64,000 nt of DNA from NCBI RefSeq assembly GCF_018141105.1, contig NZ_CP054839.1:558001-622000 (forward strand). The letters are read 5' to 3'. Below, piece by piece: positions 8,357 through 20,926 of the stretch (within the stretch, counting starts at the first letter, position 1; the number at the start of each line of letters is the position of its first letter). This DNA comes from Saccharopolyspora erythraea. Its GTDB lineage: Bacteria > Actinomycetota > Actinomycetes > Mycobacteriales > Pseudonocardiaceae. The position numbers and the translations under genes were made by a program. Under the pieces are notes generated by a model. It was not told the origin of the DNA, ran no database searches, and saw only the letters and a program-made list of their open reading frames with translations.

Positions 8357-9028
8357 CTAGCCCAGCTTGGTCCGCAGTGCCGCGGCAGCGGCTCGCGGGT
8401 CCTCGGCCTCGGTGATGGCGCGGACGACGACGACCCGCCGCGCACCCGCCTGGACCGCCTCGTCGATGTTGTCCATGCCGATGCCGCCGATGGCGAACCA
8501 CGGCCTGCCGTGGCCGCGGTGCTCGGCGGTGTGGCGGACGAGCTCGAGACCGGCGGCCTCGCGCCCCGGCTTGGTCGGCGTGGTCCACACCGGGCCGGTG
8601 CAGAAGTAGTCCACGCCCGCCTCGGTGGCCGCGGAGTCGGCCTGCACCACGTCGTGCGTGGAGCGCCCGACCGCCACCTGGTCTCCGACGATGCGCCGGG
8701 CCAGCTCGACGGGCAGGTCGTCCTGGCCGAGGTGCAGCACGTCGGCGTCGGCGGCCATCGCCACGTCGGCCCTGTCGTTGACCGCCAGCAGCGCGCCGTG
8801 CCGGACGCACGCGTCGGCCAGCACCTCCAGCGCGGCGAGTTCGTGGCGGGCCTCCAGCGGGGCGCCTCCCGGGCTCTTGTCCCGCAACTGGATGATGTCC
8901 ACCCCGCCGTCCAGCGCCGCGTCGGCGAACTCGGCGAGGTCGCCCCGCTCGGTGCGCGCGTCGGTGCACAGGTAGAGCCGGGCCTCCTCGAGGCGGGCGC
9001 GGATACCGAAACCGTCCAGTCCTGGCAT
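8357..9028 (-). CDS. thiE: Thiamine-phosphate synthase
   Basis: A 223-aa TIM-barrel enzyme that joins HMP-PP with the thiazole phosphate to give thiamin phosphate. Visible family marks are DIIQLRDKS (pyrophosphate contact), [40 protein letters not shown] and FAIGGIG. The chosen ATG at 9028 is preceded by TGAGGGG, and longer upstream frames contain no family sequence. It is transcribed away from thiO, so the riboswitch at 9123 controls thiO and not this gene. Confidence 0.93.
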   Translation of the reverse strand: MPGLDGFGIRARLEEARLYLCTDARTERGDLAEFADAALDGGVDIIQLRDKSPGGAPLEARHELAALEVLADACVRHGALLAVNDRADVAMAADADVLHLGQDDLPVELARRIVGDQVAVGRSTHDVVQADSAATEAGVDYFCTGPVWTTPTKPGREAAGLELVRHTAEHRGHGRPWFAIGGIGMDNIDEAVQAGARRVVVVRAITEAEDPRAAAAALRTKLG

Positions 9029-9122
9029 GCCCCTCAGGGTAACTTCTGCCACGCGCGCCGCCGGGAGATCTCGCCGCCGCGGCTGACCGGGAGATCGGCG
9101 GCGGGTACGGTGGAAGGCGGTG

Positions 9123-9210
9123 AGCACGGGAGTCCGCGGATGCCGGACTGAGAGGGGGCGCCAAGGCCCCGACCGTCGAACCTGATCCGGGTCATGCCGG
9201 CGCAGGGAGC
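9123..9210 (+). ncRNA. TPP riboswitch (THI element) upstream of thiOSG
   Basis: The conserved blocks are present in order: CACGGGAGTCC, GGACTGAGAGGG, then GAACCTGATCCGGGTCATGC, CCGGCG and CAGGGAG. Thiamin pyrophosphate binding should repress the thiO-thiS-thiG operon. The aptamer's 3' end, AGGGAG at 9204-9209, is also the ribosome site region, which suggests control of translation initiation by sequestration. Confidence 0.95.
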
Positions 9211-11326
<2,116 letters not shown>

Positions 11327-11374
11327 CCGGCCGCTCCCTGCTCGGCCTGGTGGTTGGTCAAGTCACGCGGCTGA

Positions 11375-12019
11375 TCACGCGTGCCAGGAGTCCAGCACCG
11401 CCGCGTTTAGCGCGGTCAGCCTCCTGTCGTAGGAGGCAGGGTCCGCCAGCGCCTGGAACGGGCTGGGCACGGTGGCGGGCTCCGCTGGTGCGGGTGCGGT
11501 GGCGACGGGTTGGTTGGGCGGGACGGGCCCGTCAGGCAGGCAATAGGCGTCGGATGGCGAGGTCGGGTTGGGTAGGTCGGGCAGGACGCGGCGAAGCGAG
11601 GCGAGTTCTTCGTTCGCCGTCCTGATCGCGTCGGCCGCCCGCCCGCCCGCTTCGTCGAGCTGACCGCGCCACCGGTCGAGCTGGGACCGGACGATCTCGA
11701 CGACGTCGGGCCGCGTCCCGGACTCCCGCGCGTCGGCGATCGCGGAGTCGGCGAGCAGCTGCACGTCCTCCAGCGTGAGCCGGTAGTCGGTCAGCGCGGT
11801 CGCGGCACGCCGGTGCGAGTCGGCCGCGCGCAGCCAGTTCCCCGCCATGGCAGTCTGGGCCTGGTCGTAGTGGTCGCGGGCATGGCCGTACCAGTCGTCG
11901 GCGCGCAGCGCCCGAATCGTCTCGCCGACGGCTTCCAACCGGTTGGCCAGGTCGGTGAGGCGGTCGCACTCGCCTGCGATCCCCAGGTTGTTCCCGCGAA
12001 TCGGCGACAGTTCGCTCAT
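11375..12019 (-). CDS. Putative type VII secretion-associated helical protein
   Basis: A 214-aa protein. The first 130 residues are predicted helical with a tryptophan-centred turn (DDWYGHARDHYDQAQTA), as in the N-terminal domains of actinobacterial T7SS-secreted proteins. The last 60 residues are Pro/Ala-rich and end ALNAAVLDSWHA. It lacks the large C-terminal enzyme or toxin domain often attached to this domain. Together with the 107-aa gene 21 bases upstream it resembles an EsxA/B-like pair. No ESX core components occur nearby. Function is inferred only from fold-like features. Confidence 0.6.
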   Translation of the reverse strand: MSELSPIRGNNLGIAGECDRLTDLANRLEAVGETIRALRADDWYGHARDHYDQAQTAMAGNWLRAADSHRRAATALTDYRLTLEDVQLLADSAIADARESGTRPDVVEIVRSQLDRWRGQLDEAGGRAADAIRTANEELASLRRVLPDLPNPTSPSDAYCLPDGPVPPNQPVATAPAPAEPATVPSPFQALADPASYDRRLTALNAAVLDSWHA

Positions 12020-12040
12020 CGTGAGGTCCGCTGATCGTGG

Positions 12041-12364
12041 CTACTGCCTGTGCACCACGTCGGACAGTACCGACGCCAAGTCGGAGTCCAGCCCCTCGTA
12101 GTCGGCGGCGCTGTCGGTCAGCCGGGTCGCCAGCTCCTGCGCGTCGGCCCGCAGGAGTTCGACCGAGTCGGCCGATGCTCGCTGGTAGCCGGCCAGCTCC
12201 GCACCGAGCCGGGGGTGTCCGGCCTCGTGCGCGTCGAGCCGGTACTTCAGCGCCGAACCGGTGCCGAATTCCTCGATCGCGTCCCGCACGTTGCGCGCGG
12301 CGGCGCGCAGTTCGTGGGTCTCGGCGGAGAAGCTGTTCGCGTTCGGCTCCGTCGCCCTGGTCAT
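12041..12364 (-). CDS. WXG100-like small helical protein
   Basis: A 107-aa, highly helical, charged protein with no signal peptide. Its length and two-helix pattern, broken near HEAGHPRLGAEL, match ESX-type secreted or secretion-target proteins (DUF2580-like), although no WxG is present. It directly precedes the 214-aa T7SS-like gene on the same strand, so the two are probably one operon. Confidence 0.6.
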   Translation of the reverse strand: MTRATEPNANSFSAETHELRAAARNVRDAIEEFGTGSALKYRLDAHEAGHPRLGAELAGYQRASADSVELLRADAQELATRLTDSAADYEGLDSDLASVLSDVVHRQ

Positions 12365-12445
12365 GGCGTGGAATCCTATCGTGATCGGTGTCTTCGGAGA
12401 TGCTCTTTACGGCGGAAAGCGCCTTGCTCCCGAGCGGCAACGGGT

Positions 12446-13318
12446 TTACCGCAGCTGCCCGGTGATTTCGGCAACGAGTTCCTGGGGAAGTGGCAGAGTC
12501 GCCGCCAGATCGGCGTTCCGATCCGCCTGCGGGTTGACCAGTACGCCAGCTCGCAACCGTTGTCCGCGCAATTCTCTCAGCAGCGCCTCCCCAGTCGTGC
12601 TGATCGGCCATCCGGACCAGGGCGGATTCGCCTTGCGCTGGTACTCCTCGAGCCGCGAAGCGCTGGTGAACGCGCAGATCCAGTCGCCCTGCCCCGCCGT
12701 CCGGGCGAGTGCGAAGGTGCCTTGCACGCTTCGCGGAACCAGCACCCCACTGGTCAGGAATCCGCTGATCACGCGTTTTGCCGGAGCGCGTGGATCCCGC
12801 AGTTCGCCAATGCCCGCCACGAGCCGGTGTTCGTCGGTGGCTTCGCGTTCGCGGTCGAGCACCTGGCGCACCGCTTCGGCACGGATCGGTTGCCAGTCCC
12901 GATCGAGCTGGGCGGAAATGTGCCGTCGCACGACGACCAGCCGCCGTTCCAGGGTGCGTTGCGCGTGGCCGGGCCCGAGCTTCCTGCTCAGGGCCCGTAG
13001 GCGGTCCAGGTAGTTGAGGCCGGCGAGCGCCGGGTCGGCGCGCAGGTTGTAGGCAGCCTGTGCCGTCTCAACGGTGACCTTGTCGGGCAGGCCGGCCACC
13101 GACTGCTCGAGGCGGACGATCGTCTGCGCCATGACACCGACCACGTCCCTGGCCGTGATCAGCCAGACCCGGCGCAGTTGGGTGCCCAACCGGTCGTACA
13201 GCCTCTCGTGCCGGACTCCGGCACCCAGGTGCAGCCTCTCCAGCGCATTGCGCGCGCCGCTGAGCTCTCGTTCCCCGATCATCCGCGCGGCCCCAGTGCT
13301 GTTGCGGGCTGCGGACAT
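12446..13318 (-). CDS. Hypothetical protein with C-terminal SseB-like domain
   Basis: A 290-aa protein from ATG 13318. The N-terminal 150 residues are Arg/Leu-rich and helical. The C-terminal 130 residues contain a tract like SseB N-terminal domains (DWICAFTSASRLEEYQRK, a strand pattern, then LRAGVLVNPQADRN). Such domains are common next to T7SS genes in actinomycetes. The frame is open to 13561, but the upstream part is low-complexity and overlaps a small rightward gene, so ATG 13318 is preferred. Its ribosome site is weak. Gene order suggests association with the two T7SS-like genes downstream. Confidence 0.6.
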   Translation of the reverse strand: MSAARNSTGAARMIGERELSGARNALERLHLGAGVRHERLYDRLGTQLRRVWLITARDVVGVMAQTIVRLEQSVAGLPDKVTVETAQAAYNLRADPALAGLNYLDRLRALSRKLGPGHAQRTLERRLVVVRRHISAQLDRDWQPIRAEAVRQVLDREREATDEHRLVAGIGELRDPRAPAKRVISGFLTSGVLVPRSVQGTFALARTAGQGDWICAFTSASRLEEYQRKANPPWSGWPISTTGEALLRELRGQRLRAGVLVNPQADRNADLAATLPLPQELVAEITGQLR

Positions 13319-13536
13319 TAGGGCAGCTCGTTCCGCCGCGTCAACGCTGATCCGCCGAAGCCGTCGGAATTCGCCACATTCTCGCCATCGGCCGGACGGG
13401 TTCGCCGATTCCTCGCCAACCCATCCGCGCTTGAAGCCGGCGGGTTCGTGGCGAGAAACGGGGAACGGTTCGACACCGGCACCAGGAACTCCATAGCGTC
13501 GGCCGCAGTCGGAACGAACCGAACGGGAGGACGGCG

Positions 13537-13686
13537 ATGAGCCCGGTCTACGTTTTCGCATTGGCGGTCCTGCTGGGATGTCAGACCGGATGCATGGTGA
13601 TGTGGCACCACTACCGGCGGCAGATCGCCGACCTCGAACGGGAGCGGGAGTGGGAGCGAATGCGCCGAATGGCGGGGCAGGTGTAA
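13537..13686 (+). CDS. Small membrane-anchored protein (49 aa)
   Basis: ATG 13537 follows the strong ribosome site GGGAGG. The product MSPVYVFALAVLLGCQTGCM continues as a single N-terminal membrane helix, then a charged helix (DLERERE, RMRRMAGQV) that could form a short coiled coil. It is divergent from the SseB-like gene. A 14-bp-stem hairpin follows 50 bases after the stop. I do not know a family. Signals on both sides make it a likely real gene. Confidence 0.6.
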   Translation: MSPVYVFALAVLLGCQTGCMVMWHHYRRQIADLEREREWERMRRMAGQV

Positions 13687-13736
13687 GGCCGGATAGGAGA
13701 AAGCTCCAGAGCGCGGAATCCGGCTGGAGCCCGAAT

Positions 13737-13773
13737 GCGTTCCTCTCGTCCCGGCGACCGACGAGAGGAACGC
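13737..13773. terminator. Hairpin with 14-bp perfect stem
   Basis: GCGTTCCTCTCGTC (13737-13750) pairs exactly with 13760-13773 around a nine-base loop. It lies downstream of the 49-aa gene and is a likely terminator. Confidence 0.65.
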
Positions 13774-13859
13774 ACCGTGATCATGCACTCCCCGTGGGGT
13801 GCGACCCCATCCCTGCGACTGCGGGCGTTGCTCGACCTCCTGGCGGCCCCATCGGCACG

Positions 13860-13890
13860 CTGAGCGGCCCGCGGTTCGCGGACCGCTCAG
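13860..13890. terminator. Hairpin after the FUSC gene
   Basis: CTGAGCGG pairs with CCGCTCAG. An inner CCGCG/CGCGG stem is separated by a C-A mismatch and closed by GTT. It lies six bases beyond the leftward FUSC stop. Confidence 0.7.
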
Positions 13891-13896
13891 CGGTCG

Positions 13897-15903
13897 TCAC
13901 TTGATGTGCAGGCGCTCCGGGCGGACGAACGAGATCGTGTAGCTCTTCCACGGGCTGTCGTAGCCGAAGGTGCGGTCGATCGCCGCGCGGGCGTGCAACG
14001 CGTTCTCCACCAGGGAGCTGGCCAGCAGCTCCGTCGCGGGCGCGGCGTTCTCGGCCACGTCGGGGATCTTCGCCGAGGTCTTCCCTGCGAGCAGGTCGTC
14101 GACCGCGCGCAGCGCGGGCACCGCGATGGCCCGCTCGGCCTCCGGTCGGAACGCCAGGGTCGCGACGTCCTGGCGCAACGCGTCCAGGGCGACCGCCGCG
14201 TCGCGGGTGACCCGCTCGTCCTCGGTCTCCTCGTCGTTGTCGTCGAGCAGGGCGGGCATCCCGAGCAGGTCCTGGGTGCGCCGCATCGCCAGCACGTGCG
14301 CCGAGTGCAGTGCCTGCCGCAGGTTGGCGCCCTGCCCGGCGGCCCGGACGCTGCGCAGCAGCTCCGACACCGACCACACGGTGGAGCGGATGGCGCCGCG
14401 CACGTTCGGCAGCGCGCTGCTGGGCAGCACCAGGTAGCTGACGTAGCCGACGCTGAGCGCGATGGCCGCGCCGATGGCGGTGTTGGCCGCGAAGCTGATC
14501 GCCACGTTGACCAGCGGCCGGTCCAGCTGCATCGCCTGGTCGACGACGGTGATCACGATGAGCGCGCCGAGCAGCGTCCGGTAGTCCGTGCGCAGCCGGT
14601 CGATGTTGACCAGCATCGCCGCGACGACCAGCGGGACCAGCAGGTAGGCGCCGGGCAGCAGGGTGATCAGCGCGGCCAGCGCGACCACGCCGAGCACCGA
14701 GCCGCCGGTTCGCTCCAGCGCGCCGTTCATGCTGTCGCGGGCCGCCGGTTGCAGCACCACGTACAGCGCCAGCAGCAGACCCGACTCCGACGGGTCGTTG
14801 AGCAGCAGCACGATCACCATGCCGACGCCGACCGCGAGCGTGCAGCGCAGAGCGTGGCGGAACAGCGAGGACCGCATCGACAGGTGCGCGCGGATCGCGC
14901 CCATCGCGCGCTCGCGCCGCCCGCCCGGCGCGGGCGGTGTCGCGGGCGTCTCGTCGCGCTCGACCACTGCGGCGCGGATGCGGTCCAGGCCCTGGTTGAG
15001 CCCGCGCGCCGCGTCCGGCAGGTCCTGCCTGCCGCCGCGCCGCAGGACCACCTCGGCCGGGTCGAGCCGGGCCGACGCGGGCAGCCCGCTGCACGCCCTG
15101 GACCGCACGGCGATCGCGAGCTGCGCGGCGACCCGGTCGGCCTCGGCGACGATCTCCCGCAGCCGCTCGGCTTCCAGCCGCCCGACCTGCTGGGCCTGCG
15201 CGAGCAGCGTCTCGCGCGCCGCCCGGAACCGGGCCGCGCCCGCGAGCACCTGACCGAGCCACGTGCTCGCACCGTCGGCCCGCCAGGCGCCTGCGGCGAG
15301 TTCGACGACTCCGGGGCCGGGTTCGAGCAGCGTGCCCGCGACTGCGATGCGGGTGGCCCGGGTCGGGTCGCCGAGTCCGACCAGAACCCTCAGCAGCAGC
15401 GCGAAAGCCACACCGGCGGCCGAGGAGGCCAGCAGCACCAGCACCGACTGGTCGCTGCCGATGCCGGTCGTGGTCGAGAACAGCGTCGCGGCAGCCAGCG
15501 TCTGGCCGCCGACGCGGTAGTGCTCGCCCATCGCGGGCAGCATTCCTGCTCCGAAGACCACGGCCGCCACCGCGATACCGGCCAGCACCGGGACGTTGGA
15601 GAGCACCGGCCCCAGCGTCATCACCAGAGCCAGCGCTGGCGTGAACCAGACGAAGCGGTGCAGGTCCGAGCGCAGAGCCTGACCGCTCGTGGCGACAAGC
15701 GCGAACACCGCCGTCACCCCGGCGACGATCCCGGGGGTGTGCAGGTCGAAGATCCAGCCGAGCGCCGTCGCGCCCACCACCGCGACGGCGACCAGCACGG
15801 CGTACTGGCGCTGTCTGGGATCAGGTGCCCCCGCCTCGGTGGCCAGTCGAGCCCGCACCCGTTTCAACACCGATCCAGCCACGCCCGCGTTAACCCCTGC
15901 CAT
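13897..15903 (-). CDS. FUSC-family integral membrane protein
   Basis: A 668-aa protein with two blocks of membrane helices (about residues 30-190 and 340-470) and two cytoplasmic helical regions. This is the layout of FUSC/aromatic-acid-exporter (YccS, AaeB-like) proteins. The motif DRLRTDYRTLLGALIVI near residue 420 is typical of the FUSC core. It probably exports small aromatic or amphipathic compounds, but substrate is unknown. ATG 15903 has a GAGG at a good distance. GTG 15933 in the same frame is an alternative. It is transcribed alone after thiD. Confidence 0.8.
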   Translation of the reverse strand: MAGVNAGVAGSVLKRVRARLATEAGAPDPRQRQYAVLVAVAVVGATALGWIFDLHTPGIVAGVTAVFALVATSGQALRSDLHRFVWFTPALALVMTLGPVLSNVPVLAGIAVAAVVFGAGMLPAMGEHYRVGGQTLAAATLFSTTTGIGSDQSVLVLLASSAAGVAFALLLRVLVGLGDPTRATRIAVAGTLLEPGPGVVELAAGAWRADGASTWLGQVLAGAARFRAARETLLAQAQQVGRLEAERLREIVAEADRVAAQLAIAVRSRACSGLPASARLDPAEVVLRRGGRQDLPDAARGLNQGLDRIRAAVVERDETPATPPAPGGRRERAMGAIRAHLSMRSSLFRHALRCTLAVGVGMVIVLLLNDPSESGLLLALYVVLQPAARDSMNGALERTGGSVLGVVALAALITLLPGAYLLVPLVVAAMLVNIDRLRTDYRTLLGALIVITVVDQAMQLDRPLVNVAISFAANTAIGAAIALSVGYVSYLVLPSSALPNVRGAIRSTVWSVSELLRSVRAAGQGANLRQALHSAHVLAMRRTQDLLGMPALLDDNDEETEDERVTRDAAVALDALRQDVATLAFRPEAERAIAVPALRAVDDLLAGKTSAKIPDVAENAAPATELLASSLVENALHARAAIDRTFGYDSPWKSYTISFVRPERLHIK

Positions 15904-16064
15904 CGTCGAGACCTCGCCATCGCCAACACGCACCGCGCGCTGAACCGGCCACCGCGATCACGGGCGGGTGGGGGCGCGCGGGCATTCAACGACTATGTCG
16001 ACCGGGCAGCCCTATCGGGTTACCGCTCGGGGACGGAAATCACTCTTACAGGCGGTTCGGATGG

Positions 16065-16940
16065 TCAGAACGAGCGGGGGCTGACGCGCCAGAAGGTCGA
16101 CACCGGACCGATACCGGCGCCGAGCGGGTAGGCGTGCTCGACGCTGCGGGTCACGAACCGCTTGCCCAGCCGCACCGCCTCCGGCACCGACGCGCCCTTG
16201 GCCAGCGCCGCGGTGATCGACGAGGCGAACGCGTCGCCCGCGCCGTGGGTGTGCACGGTCGAGTAGCGCGGACCGGGCAGCGGCGTCGCCTGGCTGCCGT
16301 CGTAGAGCAGGTCCACGCACTCCGGGTCGTCGGGCAGGTGCCCGCTCTTGATCAGCACCCACTGCGGGCCGAAGTCGTAGATCGCCTTCGCCGCGTCCAG
16401 CAGGTCGGCGCGGGTGCGCGCGTCGAACCCGGTCAGCAGCCGGACCTCGTCGAGGTTCGGCGTCACCAGCGTCGCGCGCGGGAATGCCTCGTTGCGCAGC
16501 GCGTCGAGCGCGTCGGGGCGCAGCAGCGGTTCGCCGCTGCGCGAGGCGGCGACCGGGTCGACGACGAACGGGGTGCGGCCGCCGCGGCCGATGCCGTGGG
16601 TGTCGCACACGGCCATGACCGCCTCGATGGTCGCGGCGGAGGCCAGCACACCGGTCTTGGCGGCGTCGACGCCGATGTCGGAGGCGACCGCGTCGACCTG
16701 GGCGGCCACCGTCTCCGGCGGGATCTCGACCAGCCCGGTGACGCCGACGGTGTTCTGCACCGTCACGGCCGTCACCGCGGTCATGCCGTGCACCCCGCAC
16801 GCGAAGAACGTCCGCAGGTCGGCGTGCATGCCGGCACTGCCTCCGGAGTCCGAACCGGCGATGGTCAGCGCGGTCGGCGGAGCGGGGTCGTTCGCGGGCT
16901 GGACCTCGTGCCCGGCGGGTGTCTCGTGCATCCAGCTCAT
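16065..16940 (-). CDS. thiD: Hydroxymethylpyrimidine/phosphomethylpyrimidine kinase
   Basis: A 291-aa ribokinase-fold enzyme that phosphorylates HMP twice for thiamin synthesis. Marks are TIAGSDSGGSAGMHADLRTF, AVTVQNTVGV (HMP binding), DAAKTGVLAS, FVVDPVAASRSGE and the anion-hole STVHTHGAGDAFASSITAAL. It lies 76 bases after thiC with a strong hairpin between, so it may be partly uncoupled from the thiC riboswitch. The start is ATG 16940 (MSWMHET) or ATG 16931. Neither has a strong ribosome site. Confidence 0.92.
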   Translation of the reverse strand: MSWMHETPAGHEVQPANDPAPPTALTIAGSDSGGSAGMHADLRTFFACGVHGMTAVTAVTVQNTVGVTGLVEIPPETVAAQVDAVASDIGVDAAKTGVLASAATIEAVMAVCDTHGIGRGGRTPFVVDPVAASRSGEPLLRPDALDALRNEAFPRATLVTPNLDEVRLLTGFDARTRADLLDAAKAIYDFGPQWVLIKSGHLPDDPECVDLLYDGSQATPLPGPRYSTVHTHGAGDAFASSITAALAKGASVPEAVRLGKRFVTRSVEHAYPLGAGIGPVSTFWRVSPRSF

Positions 16941-16970
16941 CCTACGGGCTTGCAAGTGTGGGTTTGGCGC

Positions 16971-17010
16971 CCTCGCGGGGCCGGTGCGGGCTCGCACCGG
17001 CCCCGCGAGG
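16971..17010. terminator. 18-bp perfect stem between thiC and thiD
   Basis: CCTCGCGGGGCCGGTGCG (16971-16988) pairs fully with 16993-17010 around GGCT. It lies seven bases past the thiC stop on the leftward transcript. It should end or attenuate thiC mRNA before thiD. Confidence 0.8.
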
Positions 17011-17016
17011 CAGCCG

Positions 17017-18666
<1,650 letters not shown>

Positions 18667-18668
18667 TC

Positions 18669-18768
18669 ACTCCCTACGCCGGCATTATCCGGTCAGGTTC
18701 AGGCGGTCGGCGGCCCCGGACACCTCGTCCAGCCGCCCTCTCAGCCCGCTGTTGGTGCGAGCTCCCGC
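18669..18768 (-). ncRNA. TPP riboswitch upstream of thiC
   Basis: Read on the minus strand, the blocks are CGGGAGCTCG, GCGGGCTGAGAGGG, CCGCCTGAACCTGACCGG, ATAATGCCGGCG and TAGGGAG. This is a complete THI-box aptamer ending next to the thiC ribosome site. It is the second such element in the window. Confidence 0.95.
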
Positions 18769-18941
18769 GGTGTGTGGTTTTCGGGCCCAGACGTTAGCCG
18801 GGAGATCCCGGCCTGCCAACCCCGCATCACTCCGATGACGGCAACACCGATTGGCATTACGCTGGTGACCAGGGAAAACGGATTCTGTCGGAGACGGGAG
18901 ATACGATGCGTGATCATTCCGACACAGGAGGTGACCGCGCT

Positions 18942-19511
18942 ATGGGCGTTGCTCCGGTTTCTCCGCTGATGGGCTGGGAAGACCTGGTCCACACCTGGCA
19001 GGAGCTGGACGTCCCGGAGGGCTGGCGCGCGGAGATCATCGAGGGAAGGATCGTGATGACCCCGCCGCCGGGCTATCCGCACAACCTGATCGCCGACCTT
19101 GTCCACCGCGCCCTGGTTCGCGGGATTCCGGACGAGTGGGCGATTTTTCAGACTGCGGGAGTGGGAGTGCCCCTGAGGAGTGGACTGTTCATTCCCGACC
19201 TGATGGTCGTGCCTCGTGAAGACGTTCCCTCGGGGGTGGGGCCGATGCCCGCCGAGAAGGCGTTGCTCGTCGTCGAGATCACTTCGCAGGGGAACGCCGA
19301 CGTCGATCGCAAGACGAAGCTCTGGAGCTATGCACACGCCGCTGTGCCGTTGTACTTGCTGATCGATCGCTTCGCCGAGGGCGGTCCGGTGGTCGAGCTG
19401 TATTCAGGTCCGGAGAACGGTGCCTATCGCGAATCCCGCCGCGTTCCGTTCGGCAAGCCGATCGATTTGCCCGAGCCGTTCCGCCTGACTCTCGACACCG
19501 ATCGATTCTGA
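18942..19511 (+). CDS. Uma2-family putative endonuclease (DUF820)
   Basis: A 189-aa PD-(D/E)XK-type protein. GWRAEIIEGRIVMTPPP and HNLIADLVHRAL begin the fold. FIPDLMVV supplies the active-site Asp, LLVVEITSQGN the Glu, and DRKTKLWSYAHAAVPLYLLID the Lys and the family-specific C-terminal strand. The family is abundant in actinobacteria and cyanobacteria, but its biological role is poorly defined. ATG 18942 follows AGGAGGTG at correct spacing. An upstream ATG at 18906 is less likely. A close paralogue follows 71 bases later. Confidence 0.85.
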   Translation: MGVAPVSPLMGWEDLVHTWQELDVPEGWRAEIIEGRIVMTPPPGYPHNLIADLVHRALVRGIPDEWAIFQTAGVGVPLRSGLFIPDLMVVPREDVPSGVGPMPAEKALLVVEITSQGNADVDRKTKLWSYAHAAVPLYLLIDRFAEGGPVVELYSGPENGAYRESRRVPFGKPIDLPEPFRLTLDTDRF

Positions 19512-19582
19512 ATTTCCTTCAGTATTCTTGGCATCGATGACCAGCGACGATGCGTTTCGAGACGAGTTGTAGTCTGCATCAC

Positions 19583-20167
19583 ATGGTGTACACCCCAAGT
19601 GGTCAGCAGGCGCCGCCGCTGTGGGCGAACTGGGAGTACCTGGTCGGGGCCTGGCAGGGCCTCAACATCCCGGATGGCTGGCGGCTGGAACTGATCGAGG
19701 AGCGGCTGGTCCCGGTTTCCCCGCCGGAGTACCGGCACGGTCAGATCGTCGACGTCCTCCGTCGTCACCTCGCGGCGCGAAGTCCGCGCGACGCGGCCGT
19801 TTTCCGGACCGTCAGCGTTGTCATCCCGTCAAGGCGCAGCCTCTTCATCCCGGACCTGCTGGTGGCTCCGGAATCGCGGGCGCCTTCGGACGCGGTGTCG
19901 GTCGAGGCGGAGAAAACCCTTCTGGTCGCCGAGATCTCGGGCAAGGCCGAGTCGGCGGGGGACCGCGAGCTCAAGCTGTGGAGCTATGCCCACGCCGGAG
20001 CTCCGCTGTACCTGCTCGTCGATCCGTGGGCGAAGGGCGGGTCGGTGGTGCGGCTGTACTCCGAACCGCACAACGCCGCCTACCTCCGGTGCTCCGAGGT
20101 CCGCTTCGGCGAGGTGCTCGAGGTTCCGGAGCCGTTCGGGTTCTCCCTCGACACCGCCGAGTTCTGA
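19583..20167 (+). CDS. Uma2-family putative endonuclease, tandem paralogue
   Basis: A 194-aa protein with the same blocks as its upstream neighbour: GWRLELIEERLVPVSPP, FIPDLLVAPES, TLLVAEISGKAESAGDRELKLWSYAHAGAPLYLLVD. Asp, Glu and Lys are all kept, so both copies look active. The upstream gene is rich in similar stretches, which points to tandem duplication with considerable divergence. No strong ribosome site is visible. ATG 19583 (MVYTPSG) is chosen, and ATG 19550 in frame is possible. It ends 24 bases from the convergent def gene. Confidence 0.82.
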   Translation: MVYTPSGQQAPPLWANWEYLVGAWQGLNIPDGWRLELIEERLVPVSPPEYRHGQIVDVLRRHLAARSPRDAAVFRTVSVVIPSRRSLFIPDLLVAPESRAPSDAVSVEAEKTLLVAEISGKAESAGDRELKLWSYAHAGAPLYLLVDPWAKGGSVVRLYSEPHNAAYLRCSEVRFGEVLEVPEPFGFSLDTAEF

Positions 20168-20191
20168 GCGCCGGACCCTCCGGCCGCCGCG

Positions 20192-20767
20192 TCAGTCGTC
20201 GGCGAAGGGGTCGCCGTGTTCCGACGGGTCCCAGGACATGCCCGGTACGCCCCAGCCGTTGCGCTTGACGGACTTCTTCGCCGCCCGGGCGTGCCTGCCG
20301 ACCAGCCTGCTCAGGTACAGGAACCCGTCCAGGTGGTCGGTCTCGTGCTGGAGGCAGCGCGCGAAGAAGCCGGTGCCCTCCACCTCGACCGGGTCGCCGT
20401 CCACATCGGACCCCGTCACCTTCGCCCAGTCGGCGCGTCCGGTGGGGAACGACTCGCCCGGCACCGAGAGGCACCCTTCCCAGTCGTCATCCGGATCGGG
20501 CATGCTCTCCGGGACCTCGGAGGTCGCCAGGACGGGGTTCACCACGACGCCCCGGTGCTGGACGCCTTCGTCGTCCGGGCAGTCGTAGACGAACAACCGC
20601 AGGTCGACGCCGATCTGGTTGGCCGCGAGTCCGACACCGCTAGCGGCGGCCATGGTCTCGAACATGTCGTCGACGAGCGTGCGCAGCTCGTCGTCGAAGT
20701 TCTCCACCAGGCGGGTCGGGTTGTGCAGCACCGGGTCGCCGACGATGCGGATGGGGTGGACAGCCAT
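20192..20767 (-). CDS. def: Peptide deformylase
   Basis: A 191-aa metalloenzyme that removes the N-formyl group from new proteins. All three motifs are intact: [19 protein letters not shown] with the metal Cys, and QHETDHLDG with the two metal His and the catalytic Glu. The loop between motifs carries the actinobacterial insertion. Its position beside DUF3263 and LytR_C genes is the same as Rv0429c in M. tuberculosis. Confidence 0.95.
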   Translation of the reverse strand: MAVHPIRIVGDPVLHNPTRLVENFDDELRTLVDDMFETMAAASGVGLAANQIGVDLRLFVYDCPDDEGVQHRGVVVNPVLATSEVPESMPDPDDDWEGCLSVPGESFPTGRADWAKVTGSDVDGDPVEVEGTGFFARCLQHETDHLDGFLYLSRLVGRHARAAKKSVKRNGWGVPGMSWDPSEHGDPFADD

Positions 20768-20926
20768 GCAGCGCAGGGTATCGGCCTGCCGCCGCGACTA
20801 CGCGCGGGTGCTACCTGACCACGTCGAGGGGCGGGGCATGGTGTAATGAACAGTGGAATCACACGCGTGTGATTCGGCGCGAAAACGGGAAAACCGCCAG
20901 ACCCGAATCGCTAGGCGAGGAGCCAG

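Noticed and set aside
13777..13863. 28-residue rightward frame starting GTG ATC ATG
   Set aside because: Its ribosome site lies inside a strong terminator stem and the product has no features. Possible but unsupported.
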